Origin: Nannochloris sp. 'desiccata'
Lineage: Eukaryota; Chlorophyta; Trebouxiophyceae; Chlorellales; Chlorellaceae
Reading direction: 5' to 3'
NCBI GenBank assembly: GCA_019044685.2
Contig: JAGTXX020000015.1
Location: 2,089,452 to 2,153,451, forward strand
Length of the DNA: 64,000 nucleotides
The position numbers and the translations under genes were made by a program. A model generated the notes under the pieces. The model saw only the letters and a program-made list of their open reading frames with translations, was not told where the DNA came from and made no database searches. This document shows, piece after piece, positions 34,784 to 45,520 of this stretch. Within the stretch, counting starts at the first letter, position 1. Each line of letters opens with the position of its first letter.

Positions 34784-35704
34784 ATGAAAACTATAACATG
34801 TCGCAGCAGTCAGGAGACAAGCTCTCAGGCTGCTCAACAAACCAAAAGTGATTTATCTAGAATACTGGCCACGCAATTATCCTCGCTTAAAGCCCAGACC
34901 TCCCGTCGTCAAGCTCTTTTTTTTCCTACCGCCTTGTCGGCGGCATTTTTACTCGACAGGACTACTGCCCAGCCTGCATTCGCTTCCAAGCTCCCTGAAG
35001 CCGCAGATAGAGCATGGGAGGCTATAGGTGGCGGCGCTGCAGACTTGACTTACCCAGATTCTTTCTTGGGCGTATGGAATATTGAATCTCTGCTCGTTTC
35101 TGTTGATTTGCCGCTCGGTCCTGAAGCAGTGCCAGACATGTCCGTAGTACAGCGAGCTCTGGACCAAGATAAAAACAAGGTGGTCCGGTATGAGGTTTCA
35201 TTCATCCGTAATCCTCGAGGCCAGGTAGTCACTGATAGAAGATACAACACTGCTTCATTAATGCATACCTATTTAGGTTTAGAGCAGGCAGCGGTAGAGA
35301 ACCGTATTACTTGGAATGTTGCAGACCCAAATCGATTAGATATGTCGCTGCCTGGTGGGCTCAACGTAACAACAAGAGTAACCCGTAGATTGGAAGAATG
35401 GGAAGAAGGCGCAGATAGGTTAATAACTTCTGAGTTTTTCCAGCAGCTGATTGAATCAGATACTATCCGCACTCCAAAAATTAAAGCCAGTCAAGCGTAC
35501 ACAAAATATAAGTGGAGACCAGCTGACGTGGCAGGAGATGGACCTGAGATTGTAGCAACCCAAGTAGTAAGTGATTATGCAGAGCCTGCTTTGGGAGATA
35601 GTCCTAAATTATTGATTGGAGACAGAGAAAGACCAGTCACCGTGTATTCATATAAAATGGCGTTTAGACGGAAAGGAGACTCAAAAACATCACAAAGTTT
35701 ATAA
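34784..35704 (+). CDS. Thylakoid-lumen protein of unknown function
   Basis: 306 aa from the ATG at 34784; the frame is open upstream to a TTG but no earlier ATG exists, and a TTGTCACAG just before it could be an acceptor for an unseen first exon. The N-terminus is a two-part signal: a Ser/Thr-rich transit region, then SRRQALFFPTALSAAFLL with twin arginine, hydrophobic core and a PAFAS cleavage site, as for Tat-dependent lumen import. The mature part (YPDSFLGVWNIESLL, YEVSFIRNPRGQVVTDRRYNT, TVYSYKMAFRR) resembles a cyanobacterial/plant conserved lumenal family I cannot name with certainty. It is head-to-head with the fibrillin gene. Confidence 0.75.
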   Translation: MKTITCRSSQETSSQAAQQTKSDLSRILATQLSSLKAQTSRRQALFFPTALSAAFLLDRTTAQPAFASKLPEAADRAWEAIGGGAADLTYPDSFLGVWNIESLLVSVDLPLGPEAVPDMSVVQRALDQDKNKVVRYEVSFIRNPRGQVVTDRRYNTASLMHTYLGLEQAAVENRITWNVADPNRLDMSLPGGLNVTTRVTRRLEEWEEGADRLITSEFFQQLIESDTIRTPKIKASQAYTKYKWRPADVAGDGPEIVATQVVSDYAEPALGDSPKLLIGDRERPVTVYSYKMAFRRKGDSKTSQSL

Positions 35705-35791
35705 AAGATCTTTGTATATTTGTTTGATATTATTAGTACATTACAATTATAATAATAATCAAATGAGACAAGTAAATTTCTCTCTATTTCT

Positions 35792-37658
35792 CTAAGCTCT
35801 ATCATAGCTAGATGCGTCATATTGAGGCATATCTCTACCCTCGGGGGGTTTTGAAAATTGTCGGGTGTTCAAATATAATTGCAAACGAGTAGCTACAGCA
35901 CGTGCATCAGGCTCATTTGTTTGTCTCAAACCTTCTAAGAAATTTCTATCTACCGCTTGTAGCAATTTTATAAACTGTCCTTTATATACAGCAGCCATTT
36001 TATAGCCTGCTACTTTTAAGAAAGCATCAAGAGCAGCAGCGGTGAGACGGTTTGCTGGTACATAATTTATTAGGCGTGCAAGGTATTCCCAAGCATGCTG
36101 TAATCCATGTGGATTTGCAGGATTATCACTTTGTGTAATAGCTGCGTATAACATCACATATCCTTGCATTCTACCCATATACTCGTCAGTAGATTCTTTA
36201 ATCAGTTTAACACGTCCATTTTCTTCCTCTTCTGTTATTTTATATTTCAATAGTCGTAGATATTCTAAATCATCTCCACCACTACGGAATCCATAATACA
36301 TGGGCACTGCTAATGGGCAGGACTCATGCAAACGTGCTAGCAGCAATTCTATAAAATCTGGGTGAGCTGCAGCGACGGCCACTGCAACCTCAGCTAGCGG
36401 GAAAGCAAAAGAATGCAGCCTGGTAATTTGGACCTCACATTGACTGATCAATTTGGCAGTCAATGTAATTAAAGCATAGGTGCGTTGTATATCATGATGT
36501 TGAGCAATAAATCCAGCGAGCGCCTGTGCCTTGTTGCGGACCTGCTCTAGTGTTGCTGAAATTTGCTGCACATTCAAAGTGATGAACTTATCTATTGGGC
36601 GCTTCATATCACGCATAGCACGATCTTCTATAAAGGGTTTAACAGCTTCCCTAGCAGCTGCAAGGCGCTCAGCACAGCGTTTTTGGAATTCAGCTGCAGA
36701 GGGTGCAATGCTATGGATGCCATGCTTATTAGTACCAGCACCCCTTTCTTGTTGTTTCTTTTCAGCAGCAATTCTCTCAGCTTCAGCTTGATCACGCTTT
36801 GCTTTCGCTTCTTCAGCCGCTGCAGCATCTGCCTCAGCTTTGGCCCTGGCAGCATCAACTTTTGCGTTTGCTGCTGCAAGAGCCCGCTCCCTTTCCTCCA
36901 CTTCCTTTCTTTCTGCAGCTTCTAGCTCTGCAACTTTGCGCGCTGCTTGTTCCGCTTGCTGTTCATGTACAGTGCGGAGAGAGCTAATCATATGTTCACG
37001 GTCTTGTGCTCGCCGTGCTTCAAATTCTCTATCGGTGGCAGCTAAAGCATTAGACTCTTGTTGTGAGAGCTGTGCTGCAGCCTCTTCAGCGCGATGTTCT
37101 TGAGCTTCTATGTCTAATAACTCACGCTGAAAGCCAGATACTCTTCTTTGTGCTTTTAACTGCAGATTCTGGCCAAGACGGGCTGTCGTCTCTGCCAACG
37201 CCACCTCTAAAGCTGTTACAGGACGTATACTGGCGCCAAGACTCGATATACGTCTTCTAGACAATTTCCTACCGTACTTATCATCACTATCGCTACCACT
37301 ACTGCTATACCAATCTCCAGAAGGTGCTTGTAGTGAAAATGCAGGTGTAAGCTCACGGACAAAAACGTCACTCTCATCACTGCTTGTGCTGTCGTCTTCT
37401 GGAGCGCAGAAACGGCCTGGAGAGGATCCTGTGTTGTGTAAGCGTAAAATAGGTCAGTTTTTGTGTTTTGAATTAATGTGGTACGAGATATAACGAACAA
37501 GTAGATAAAGACTGCTTACCTTTTACAAAGAGTCTTCTGATCTCACCATGAGGCAGAGAGCCTCCTGGTAAAGGGTGTGATCGCATTATATTTATATGAG
37601 CGTGATCTGAAGACGTCACTGGAGATGGCCTTGTCGAAACAGGCGACCGTTCAGTCAT
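35792..37658 (-). CDS. GLE1: GLE1 mRNA-export nucleoporin, two exons
   Basis: Minus-strand exons are 37658-37520 and 37428-35792; 591 aa. Exon 1 encodes a Ser/Pro-rich start (MTERSPVSTRPSP) ending LFVK. The middle (about 130-270) is a long Ala/Glu/Lys coiled coil. The C-terminal ~300 residues form the GLE1 HEAT-like domain: FKNLAGFIAQHHDIQ-type helices, LHSFAFPLAEVAVAVAAAHPDF, CPLAVPMYYG, GRMQGYVMLYAAITQ, PHGLQHAWEYLARLINYVP, and a final block ending FLEGLRQ. GLE1 with IP6 activates the DEAD-box ATPase DBP5 at the nuclear pore. The phase-1 intron join is well supported by the open acidic segment GSSPGRFCAPEDDSTSSDES. Confidence 0.93.
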
Positions 37659-38301
37659 AATAATTAGTTCAGCTTGCTGATATTTGATGTAAATAAAAAT
37701 GCATCACTGAATGGACAGTGCAAGGCATTTGAGACCCCATGAAAACATCAAAACATGTCGGCTGAATTGTGTGGAACTTCTGCATAGATTTAAAAGTGTG
37801 CATTTCGTCGATTATATTCAATATAGTCTATTGTTTGAAAAAGTTGACAAGAGGTGCCGCTGGAGTATTTGGTGCAGGTTTGCAACGAGCCTTTCAGGCC
37901 TAAAATCTTGATAGATGTACCTTATACGACATTCACAATTTAAGTTCAGGGTCTTGGCCTGCAAGGAACCTGGCAAGTTCTCCAACTCTTGTCGTTGGCG
38001 GTGATGGTCAGCACGACTCGTCTCGGAGCCCCGCCACAAAGGGAAGCCTGGTTGCTGCTGACACTGAGCGCTTAATTCACTTCTTGAAGGTATCCTGCGC
38101 TAGTATTCAGCTCAGTCGTGTTCTCAAATCCAGTTTCAAAACCCTCAAACTTTGCCTGCGTTGAGATGGGACTTAAGAAACCAGGAATCAATCAGCAGCA
38201 GAGCAAAATCTTTCGGATGAATGCTATAATTGGCCTTTTTCTCCAACTGCAGTTCCATCGCAATAAATTTCTCAGTTCTAATATCTCTCTGTTCGATCAA
38301 G
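37659..38301. other. Divergent intergenic region, about 640 bases
   Basis: Lies between GLE1 (minus) and PSAO (plus). Short frames only. Part of it must hold the PSAO promoter and 5' leader. Confidence 0.4.
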
Positions 38302-39120
38302 ATGCAGACTTCCTTGACCCACACCGGTGCGTCTGCTCACTTGATCGTTTTGAAACTTTTAATTTGTTTTTACTTCCATCATTGCGTTCAGAGGTTTCGC
38401 TTTCTACTGTAGTCGTCGCCATTTTCACAATTTATATTTTCTCTTGCAGGTTTTTGTGGCGCCCGCGTGGCTTCCCGCCCTGTTCGCTCAACTAGAGCTT
38501 CTGTCCGCGGACCCGTCCGTGTCTCTGCTGCCGGTGGCTACCAGTGGCTCAACAAGGAGCCTTTGGCCTTGGTGATCGGATTTGCAGGGTATGTTTTAGA
38601 TACATGAGATAGAAAACTAGAGTCAAGCTGCATATTTCAACATAGTATTGGTTCATTGTCGTTCTAGCAGGGAATCTGATCAACTCACACTGTACTTTTC
38701 CTTTGTTCTCTTTAATGGTACCTCGCAGATGGTTCTTTCCCTCCAATGTTGGCGTTCAGACTTTCGGTGGAAAGTCTCTCTTCGGTGCTTTTATGGAATC
38801 CATCAGCGAGAACCTCGCCCACTTCCCCGTTGGTCCTGGTGTTACTGACAAGGTGGGTTTAATGTTCTCTTGAATAGTATTGTTTTGAGCGAGTGGCAAA
38901 GATATATCTTTAAGCTGGCCTCGCTGGTATTCATTAGAATTAAGAACATTGTGACTTCAAATTCTATTTGAGCCGACAAATGATGGTCACTAATCTGTTT
39001 CTTTCCTTCTTTTAATTTGAACAGTTCTGGCTTTTGATGATCACCTGGCACGTTGGTCTCTTTGCCACCCTCACTCTTGCGCAGATTGGCATCAACGGCC
39101 GCAAGCAGGAGTACTGGTAA
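38302..39120 (+). CDS. PSAO: Photosystem I subunit O (PsaO) precursor, four exons
   Basis: Exons are 38302-38326, 38450-38588, 38729-38852 and 39025-39120; 127 aa. The mature part matches PSI-O: YQWLNKEPLALVIGFAGWFFPSNVG, GGKSLFGAFMESISENLAHFPVGPGV, FWLLMITWHVGLFATLTLAQIGINGRKQEYW, with two membrane helices. Exons 1 and 2 encode a Ser/Arg-rich transit peptide (RVASRPVRSTRASVRG). Exon 1 (MQTSLTHT) is chosen because its phase-1 donor fits the acceptor and its ATG follows a plausible leader. PsaO sits near PsaA/PsaL and helps dock LHCII on PSI during state transitions. It is one of the clearest signs that the organism is photosynthetic. Confidence 0.93.
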
Positions 39121-40618
39121 AGGGTTTGTCCGCATGATCCTATCTCACTTGGGAGGCAGTCCTTTTACTCTGCTGAGATTTTGAGCGTTAAGCTTGTGAA
39201 TTTTGCAGAATCACAGCCAACGCGTTGTGCGAATGAAGAACAGTTATTGTTTAATTTTGTTACTACTGGCTGCCTTTAAATTGTAAAAATTTTGGAAAAT
39301 TGAATGAAACTTAAGTATGAGCAGCAATGCGAGTTTGTTTTGAAGTTATCCAGCGAAAAGCCAAGGGCCAGCGGCCGGTTTCCGCGAGGATAAGAAATAA
39401 GATTAAGAGAGCAGTTTTAAAGAATTAGAAATAGTTCTGATTACTTTCCATTCAATTATAACGCTTGTTACTAGCTTTTACATTTAAAATACTTGATTTA
39501 GTTAATATTGGTAGTGGCAGTATTTGCTGTTAGTGGGAGGGGGAGTGCTCTGACACAAGTAATTAATAACTTGTCCTATTCTTGATTCTCTAAATGATAC
39601 CATCATAACAGAGCTGTACAAGTGTATGCCATGTATCTGGAAGCGCTTGTAACACTAAATTGTTTCTTCAGCTCTGGGCAGCTGAGATATTCTCATGCCC
39701 ACAGAGATGTCGGACACTTGATAAAGCGAGGTGATGACGACCTTCCCAAAGATCAAAGAAACTAATCTAATTCAACTGTTCAGATTGTATGATATATTTA
39801 AATGAGAAATGAACTGTGGCTAGCACCGCTGAAGGCTGCATGACGTTAAAATATGTTAATGTTCTAAACTGTGATCTGGTTTGAAATGCAATAAAAATAT
39901 GCGCAAGCACAATCTATGCAGCTAGGCGTAAGTTACCTTTCAAGACATTTAAAAGTCAAATATACGTATGTTGATGCTTGCAATTTATGGAACAGCGCGG
40001 AATTTCGCTAATTTTCCGGCCGCCAAGAAGGAAAGTGGGGTCTGAGACGCCCTGGGATCGACCCCAAAATTTGCGCTGGCAGGCGCAAAATTCTCATCTC
40101 TACCCTGGCAGCCTGCAACATTTTCCTCTTCTTACCCCAAAATTTCCCTGCTCGCTCCGCTCGAGTGCCCCCCTAACCGAGTTTTTTTTTTTTTTTTTTA
40201 GGTAATACCGAAACGGCATTTTCCCCTCGTCCTTTAGATTACAGTCTGGCCTGCCGCGGCATTTTTTTCACCTGCAGCGCGTGATACTGCCGCATTTGCC
40301 TCGATTGTCGGCATTTTTGGCATATATGCCGGTTTAAAGGGACATTGGTAAGCAGGTCTGCAAAAAATATTTTATGCACAGTCGGGAGCATCAAAGGTAC
40401 AAAAATATACCAATTGTGGCTCAAACCGCATTTAAATCGTGGTCTTGACACTCAGTTACAAAACTGCAAATATTGAGATAGCTAATTGATTTCATACAGT
40501 TTGAGAACTTTGTTGGTTTTCTTGCAATTGAATTGAATTTTTTGAATTTATCTTTGATTTAACTGTCAAGCACCTTTTCTCTATAAACAGTCTTAACCTC
40601 CGCGTCCTGCCTAGTTGT
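39121..40618. other. 1.5-kb noncoding stretch with a composition island and T-run
   Basis: No gene recognised. The first ~300 bases are the PSAO 3' flank. Between about 39995 and 40200 base use changes to GC-rich with a perfect 7-bp stem hairpin (TTTGCGC / GCGCAAA around 40069-40088) and ends in a run of 18 T followed by AG at 40182-40201. This block looks like a small inserted element in reverse orientation, perhaps a short retroposon, but I see no target duplication. Confidence 0.35.
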
Positions 40619-41314
40619 ATGACAGCCATCAAGAAAGTCTCCCACTGGACTGAGATTTATGATGGGAAGAGTGGTCGTCTTTTGCAGTGCCGCCCTGTTG
40701 GCAGCGTCGCTGGATCTTTTCCACATACACCCTGGTGGCACTGCGTTTTCCATGATCCCTACGAGAGAATTAACTTCTGGAGCCATGCTATACCTGGGGC
40801 TGCATTCATTTCGATATCGATTGCACACTTTTGCCTCCAAACTACAATACCTTGTCCCGTCGCTTTGTTTGCCATTTTTGCTGCTGTCACTCATGGCTTC
40901 TCAGCTTTGACGCATATCTATCCCGACGACCATGCAATAGAGAAGTTGGATCACATCGGGATAACCGCTACTATTATTGGAACCCCAGTTACTGCACTTA
41001 TGGCAAAGGAGCATCACTTACAGCCCCCCATCCTGTGGATTAGTGTGTGGCTGTTATTTTCTGCTTTTCTCAGACCAGTACCTAGAGTCGTAGGATTTAT
41101 GTCTGGTGGTGCAGCATTGGTGTATTATTTTGGCCCGATGGTCCTTGATGAACTCTTTTTGGTGGAATTGCTTTTGTATGTCTCAGGCGGTTTATTCTTT
41201 CTCCGCAATGATGGTTACAGCCGAGGCGTTGGCCTCGCAGATCACCATTTATTACATTATTTCTCAACTCTGGCGTCCGTTATCCACATAAGATATCTTT
41301 TCAATTTGAACTGA
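40619..41314 (+). CDS. PAQR / hemolysin-III-like seven-helix membrane protein
   Basis: Single-exon, 231 aa. The N-terminal motif HDPYERINFWSHAIPGAAF is followed by seven hydrophobic helices. The family's metal-site motifs are visible: HGFSALTHIYPDDHAIEKLDHIGITATI after helix 2-3, and DHHLLHYFSTLASVIHI in the last helix. PAQR (progestin/adiponectin receptor) proteins are membrane amidohydrolase-like zinc proteins; the HlyIII name is historical and implies no toxin here. Function in this organism is not known. It is the last confidently intact host gene before the repeat zone. Confidence 0.8.
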   Translation: MTAIKKVSHWTEIYDGKSGRLLQCRPVGSVAGSFPHTPWWHCVFHDPYERINFWSHAIPGAAFISISIAHFCLQTTIPCPVALFAIFAAVTHGFSALTHIYPDDHAIEKLDHIGITATIIGTPVTALMAKEHHLQPPILWISVWLLFSAFLRPVPRVVGFMSGGAALVYYFGPMVLDELFLVELLLYVSGGLFFLRNDGYSRGVGLADHHLLHYFSTLASVIHIRYLFNLN

Positions 41315-42405
41315 GTGAGGTAAACGTAGTCTAGCAGCTCGTCGCCAATTTCAAATTGTTTTGTTGCCAGCTTAATCATCGGTGCGTGTATATTAAAATA
41401 CTAGTAAGCGTGTATGACCGTGTGTATTATTTAAATAAGTTTAATATCTTTATAATCTATAGCACAGGCTCTTAGAAGGTTTAGGTTAGAAATGGAGCTT
41501 GGAAAGGTATGGCGGCAGCCGTAGCTGCTGCAGCGGCCAGTGCGTGGCGGTTGTCTTGGGGAAATAGACTTAAATACTTCTGTTGCTGGAGCCTTGCTTT
41601 CATTAGTGTCGAGTAGGTGCTTTTCCATCAATGCCCGCTTTCTTTCCAGCCATGGAATTGTTTTGGCTGCTAGCTCTAGAGGTACGTATGCTCCTCTCAC
41701 TAGCAGGGTCGTAGAATCTCAGCTTGACATTAAGCGTTGTGAGTTCTATTTCTGGCACCTTGCTCCCGTTGCTGTCTGAATGGTGGCATGACAATGATTG
41801 TCACTTTTGCTAAAGCAATTGAATTGCTACTGACTGAGGTTCAAGATGCAGAATGAGCGGCATCTCCGCTGCATTTTAAAATGTAAGCTTTGAGAAATCC
41901 GAACACTTGAGCAGACTTGCTCAATTTGGTGGCTTCTTATAGTATCCTAGAGATGCTGGGAGAGCTTTCTTGTAGTCATGTGTGCGATGTTCTTGAAAAA
42001 GCAGCAGTGCCCAGTTTGAAATTTAGATGCCAATAAACCTATTTGTGTCGACGTGAGAGGGTATTTATCTTATTTGATATATTTAAGAATGTCTTAAATT
42101 GACATTCACTGCGCTGGCATGAGCTCTAGATGCATTTTCAAGCCTATATCAGGTTTAAATTATATTCAATCACAGCAGTCTGATACCTTCTTCAGCACAG
42201 CGCTATAGATTATGCAGATGCGATTTCTGCATTGTTAGGTATTTATATATTTATATTAGAATTGGCGGAGTTTCAGAGTGATATCTGTATTGAAGTGATA
42301 ATTAGTTCATCTAATTAAATTATCGCAGGCTCCAGCATCGAACTCTTATGGAGGTTCTGATGGTCTCTTAAGTTAGCAGCTATATAAGTGATATTTGTGG
42401 GCTAG
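41315..42405. other. Transition zone, few supported genes
   Basis: 3' flank of the PAQR gene, then AT-rich sequence with short frames on both strands. The only candidate gene in it is the minus-strand frame at 41431-41700. Confidence 0.35.
41431..41700 (-). CDS. Possible small protein gene (3' exon)
   Basis: A minus-strand frame of about 89 codons reads RGAYVPLELAAKTIPWLERK and onward with mixed, protein-like composition, ending at TAA 41431. It lacks a convincing ATG: a GTG opens it, and a nearby upstream ATG at about 41790 (MPPFRQQREQ) could be exon 1 if a weak GTGCCA donor is used. I do not recognise it. It is convergent with the PAQR gene. Confidence 0.3.
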   Translation of the reverse strand: MRGAYVPLELAAKTIPWLERKRALMEKHLLDTNESKAPATEVFKSISPRQPPRTGRCSSYGCRHTFPSSISNLNLLRACAIDYKDIKLI

Positions 42406-42909
42406 AAAGAAGCGGAGAAGGAAGCTAAAATACTCCCAAAAATATATTTAGCTGACAATGTGTGCCGCTGTGGCCGAGCATTTTCTCGCTGGTGGCTATT
42501 TTGGCGGGTTCAGAGGAATAGAGGAGCTGATATTGCTTACCAGGTTATAAGTGTAGATATTGGTGAGGATAAAGTTCCTGAAACTGTTGTCTCTGTACGA
42601 GAAATATCCCCTAATGCAGTTTGCGGAGCGGTAGTGATCAGATTGAGGAATTCACGGCCAATTTTGGAATCAAGGTTGTTATATGGCTGGGCAGCTATTA
42701 ATGCAGTGGAAAAGAAGGTAGTGAGTAAAGGTATGCAAAATAAGGTGCTTGAAAATGCTTGCTGGGTACAATCTGATGGCGTTTTTTGTGATGGAAAACT
42801 TGCAGTGTTTCCCGTCAATTTTTTGAGGGTGCTTGAGAAGGTTAAGATGGTCTTGCAGACTTCATTATCGTTTGCTCGCTCTTGTATGGGTTTACATGGA
42901 GTAGTATGA
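42406..42909 (+). pseudogene. Unrecognised open frame without start codon, possible gene relic
   Basis: The frame is open from a stop at 42403-42405 to TGA at 42907-42909 and contains ADNVCRCGRAFSRWW and ISPNAVCGAVVIRLRNSRPI. It has no ATG near its 5' end; the ATG at 42458 is in a different frame that closes quickly. It may be a 3' exon or a decayed gene. No family recognised. Confidence 0.25.
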
Positions 42910-43357
42910 GATCTTCTGCGTTGAAATAATGGTAATGAGAGGTCACGAATGGTAGTTACTTGAGCTTGTATGGTGATGACAGCGACTTGCAGCTGCAGTT
43001 GGCGCTGGTTGTTTTAAGGCGAGTATTTGGTGTTGTCCAGAGTGTTTCAAAGATGAATTTGTTTCAGAGAGAAGTAGAGTGTTGATTTTAATGGCAGGGC
43101 GGAGCTAGTGGATAGTGGTAGCTGATAGCGATCACTTATGTAACAAGTTCAAGTTCAAGATCAGCAACGGAAATTTAGGGTGAGCGACACAGCAGAGCAA
43201 ACCGTTTGGTCGTAGTTGGTTATTTTTACAATGAACGGTCTTCCTTCGAGCATCTTTTTCCAAGGCATTTTCTCTTCATAGCAAGGTAGTTTATTATGTA
43301 ATCTAGCAGGTAATAGTATTGATAGGATTATGATGAGAATTATAGAATGAAGAGCCT
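42910..43357. other. Noncoding, left flank of repeat zone
   Basis: No gene seen. Sequence becomes G-rich on the + strand, then enters the duplicated block at about 43357. Confidence 0.4.
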
Positions 43358-44230
43358 CTATAAGGTCTTGGAGCCGCATCCGCTGGCGCGCATTTTGCCC
43401 AGTCTGGAGCCAGATCGGCTTTTTAGTGGACAAATCCTTGCTCTTTTTGCCATATTTAATTTCCTTTAGATACCTATTATGTAGAGCTATAGTTCAAGCC
43501 CCTAGCAGGGCCTCCCAGGCTGCAGCTGGCTTTGTAAAGTTCAATTGAAATCCTCCCAATTCGGGTAATGCCAAAAAATACCGGTATCCAGGAATCTAAA
43601 CCGGTCGAGGGCCCATTTTCTGGAATGTACATACATCAAGTAAGTCTGTTGACCGCGAAAGAACCGGTCCTCGCTTTTCAGCTGGGATTTCTGCCCATCC
43701 AGCACAAATCGTTAGCTGCAGAAAGGCTCTCTAGGCCCCCTAGCTTGCCTTCTTTATGTTCTACATACTTTCATGACCGATAATTCAGCGCTCTCTCCCG
43801 GTATTAATGTTCTGACCCACCAGCTTTTTGATTTCCCTGTGCGCAGATCAAATCCCAGTCTTTGGTTCTCTTTGGATTCAAAACCGGTCGAGACCCTCTT
43901 TGGAGTTACTGCCGTGATATGTGGGTGACACAGCTGCGGCGGCAAGGCAGCACTTCCTGCTCACGGCTTCAACTTGCCTCATGCTGCAGCAATTCCTGGC
44001 TTGATCACCAGGTAAATGCAGCTGCTGCTGCTGTGCAGCGCGCTAAATGGTCGTTCCTATGTGTCAGTGAGACTATAGACCCGCGCAGCTGAGCTGTAAT
44101 GCCATTTCTGTGCATTGATAGTTCAACAGCTCCAGCACCATTTCCACTCTCTTCAATGTTTGGTGCAGCTCGTTATTAATTCTGCTCCAGCCTGGTCTTC
44201 AGACCGGTCATGGAGCCGTGATTACCGGTC
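43357..44230 (+). repeat. Subtelomeric duplicated block, copy A
   Basis: Begins at TCTATAAGGTCTTGGAGCC and aligns along its whole length with 44647-45520. The first ~170 bases (through TGTAGAGCTATAGTT) are almost identical in both copies; divergence rises to the right. CCGGT-type sites are scattered through it (near 43601, 43618, 43661, 43797, 43883). It passes directly into the 175/176-bp array at 44191. Confidence 0.85.
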
Positions 44231-44640
44231 ATGTAGCTATAGTGGATGTGTAGGAGAGCGTGCATGGTATTCCCAGCTGTTTTCAGTTGAGCCAGGTCAC
44301 CCACCTTGGAGATTGTGTCGAGACGCTCACTGTGGTGATGGCCATGCCACCAGCTGCCCCTCCAGCCTGGTCTTCAGACCGGTCATGGAGCTGTGATTAC
44401 CGGTCATGTAGCTATAGTGAATGTGTAGGAGAGCGTGCATGGTATTCCCAGCTGTTTTCAGTTGAGCCAGGTCACCCACCTTGGAGATTGTGTCGAGACG
44501 CTCACTGTGGTGATGGGGCATGCCACCAGCTGCCCCTCCAGCCTGGTCTTCAGACCGGTCATGGAGCTGTGATTACCGGTCATGTAGCTATAGTGAATGT
44601 GTAGGAGAGCGTGCATGGTATTCCCAACTGGTTTAGTTCG
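44191..44640 (+). repeat. 175/176-bp tandem array A, about 2.5 monomers
   Basis: CCTGGTCTTCAGACCGGTCA recurs at 44191, 44366 and 44542, i.e. periods of 175 and 176 bases. Each monomer contains GACCGGTCA and TTACCGGTCA with the two CCGGTCA cores 21 bases apart. Copies are nearly identical, so amplification or homogenisation is recent. Confidence 0.9.
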
Positions 44641-44646
44641 AGCCAG

Positions 44647-45520
44647 GTCTATAAGGTCTTGGAGCCGCATCCGCTGGCGCGCATTTTGCCCAGTCTGGAG
44701 CCAGATCGGCTTTTTAGTGGACAAATCCTTGCTCTTTTTGCCATATTTAATTTCCTTTAGATACCTATTATGTAGAGCTATAGTTTAAGCCCCTAGCAGG
44801 GCCTCCCAGGCTGCAGCTGGCTTTGTAAAGTTCAATTGAAATCCTCTCAATTCGTGTGATGTCAAAAATTCCCGGGTTCCAGGACTTTATCCCGGTCGAC
44901 GCCCCGTTTTCTGGAATGTACATATATCAAGTAAGTCTGTTGACCGCGAAAGGACCGGTTCTCGCTTTTCAGCTGGGATTTCTGCCCATTTCGCACAAAT
45001 CGGTAACTGCCAAACAGCTCTCTAGACCAGGTAGCTGGCCTCATTTATGTTCTACATACTCTCATGACCGGGAATTCAGTACTTGTGACCGGGATTTACT
45101 CTCAAACCCACCAGCTTTTTGATTCCCCTGTCCGCAGATCAAATCCCAGTCTTTGATCGCCTCTTTCTTTATTCCCGGTCGAGACCCTCATTGAAGTTAC
45201 TGTCATAGTATCTCGGCATTATAGCTGCAGCAGCAACCCGGCACTTCCTGCTCACGGCTTCCACTTGCCTCATGCTGCAGCCATTACTGGCTTGAACGCT
45301 AGTTAAATCCGGCGTCTGCTACCTCCCGGCGCGTTGAATGATAGTTTCTATGTGCCAGCGACACCATAGACCCGCGTATGTGACCTATGATTCCATTTTC
45401 GTGCCTTGGTCGCCCAGCAGCTCCAGCACCATTTCAACCATCTCCAGAGCTTGCTGCAGCTGGTCTTGAATTCTGGTCTAGCCAGCTCGGATTCCCGGTC
45501 AAGGAGGCCGGATTCCCGGT
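44647..45520 (+). repeat. Subtelomeric duplicated block, copy B
   Basis: Direct-repeat partner of 43357-44230. Homologous landmarks include TATAAGGTCTTGGAGCCGCA, TGTTGACCGCGAAAG, CTCACGGCTTC and AGCTCCAGCACCATTTC. Several sites that read ACCGGT(C) in copy A read CCCGGT(C) here. It passes into the 351-bp array at about 45486. Confidence 0.85.

Noticed and set aside
40040..40065. B-box-like TGGGATCGACCCCA near 40055
   Set aside because: No matching A-box or cloverleaf around it.
40619..41314. Reading the HlyIII resemblance as a toxin gene
   Set aside because: PAQR/HlyIII proteins are widespread membrane proteins; nothing in the sequence suggests a haemolytic toxin.
41508..41620. Plus-strand ATG frame starting with an alanine run
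   Set aside because: Stops after 36 codons; alanines come from GCN simple sequence, and the minus-strand frame at the same place looks more protein-like.
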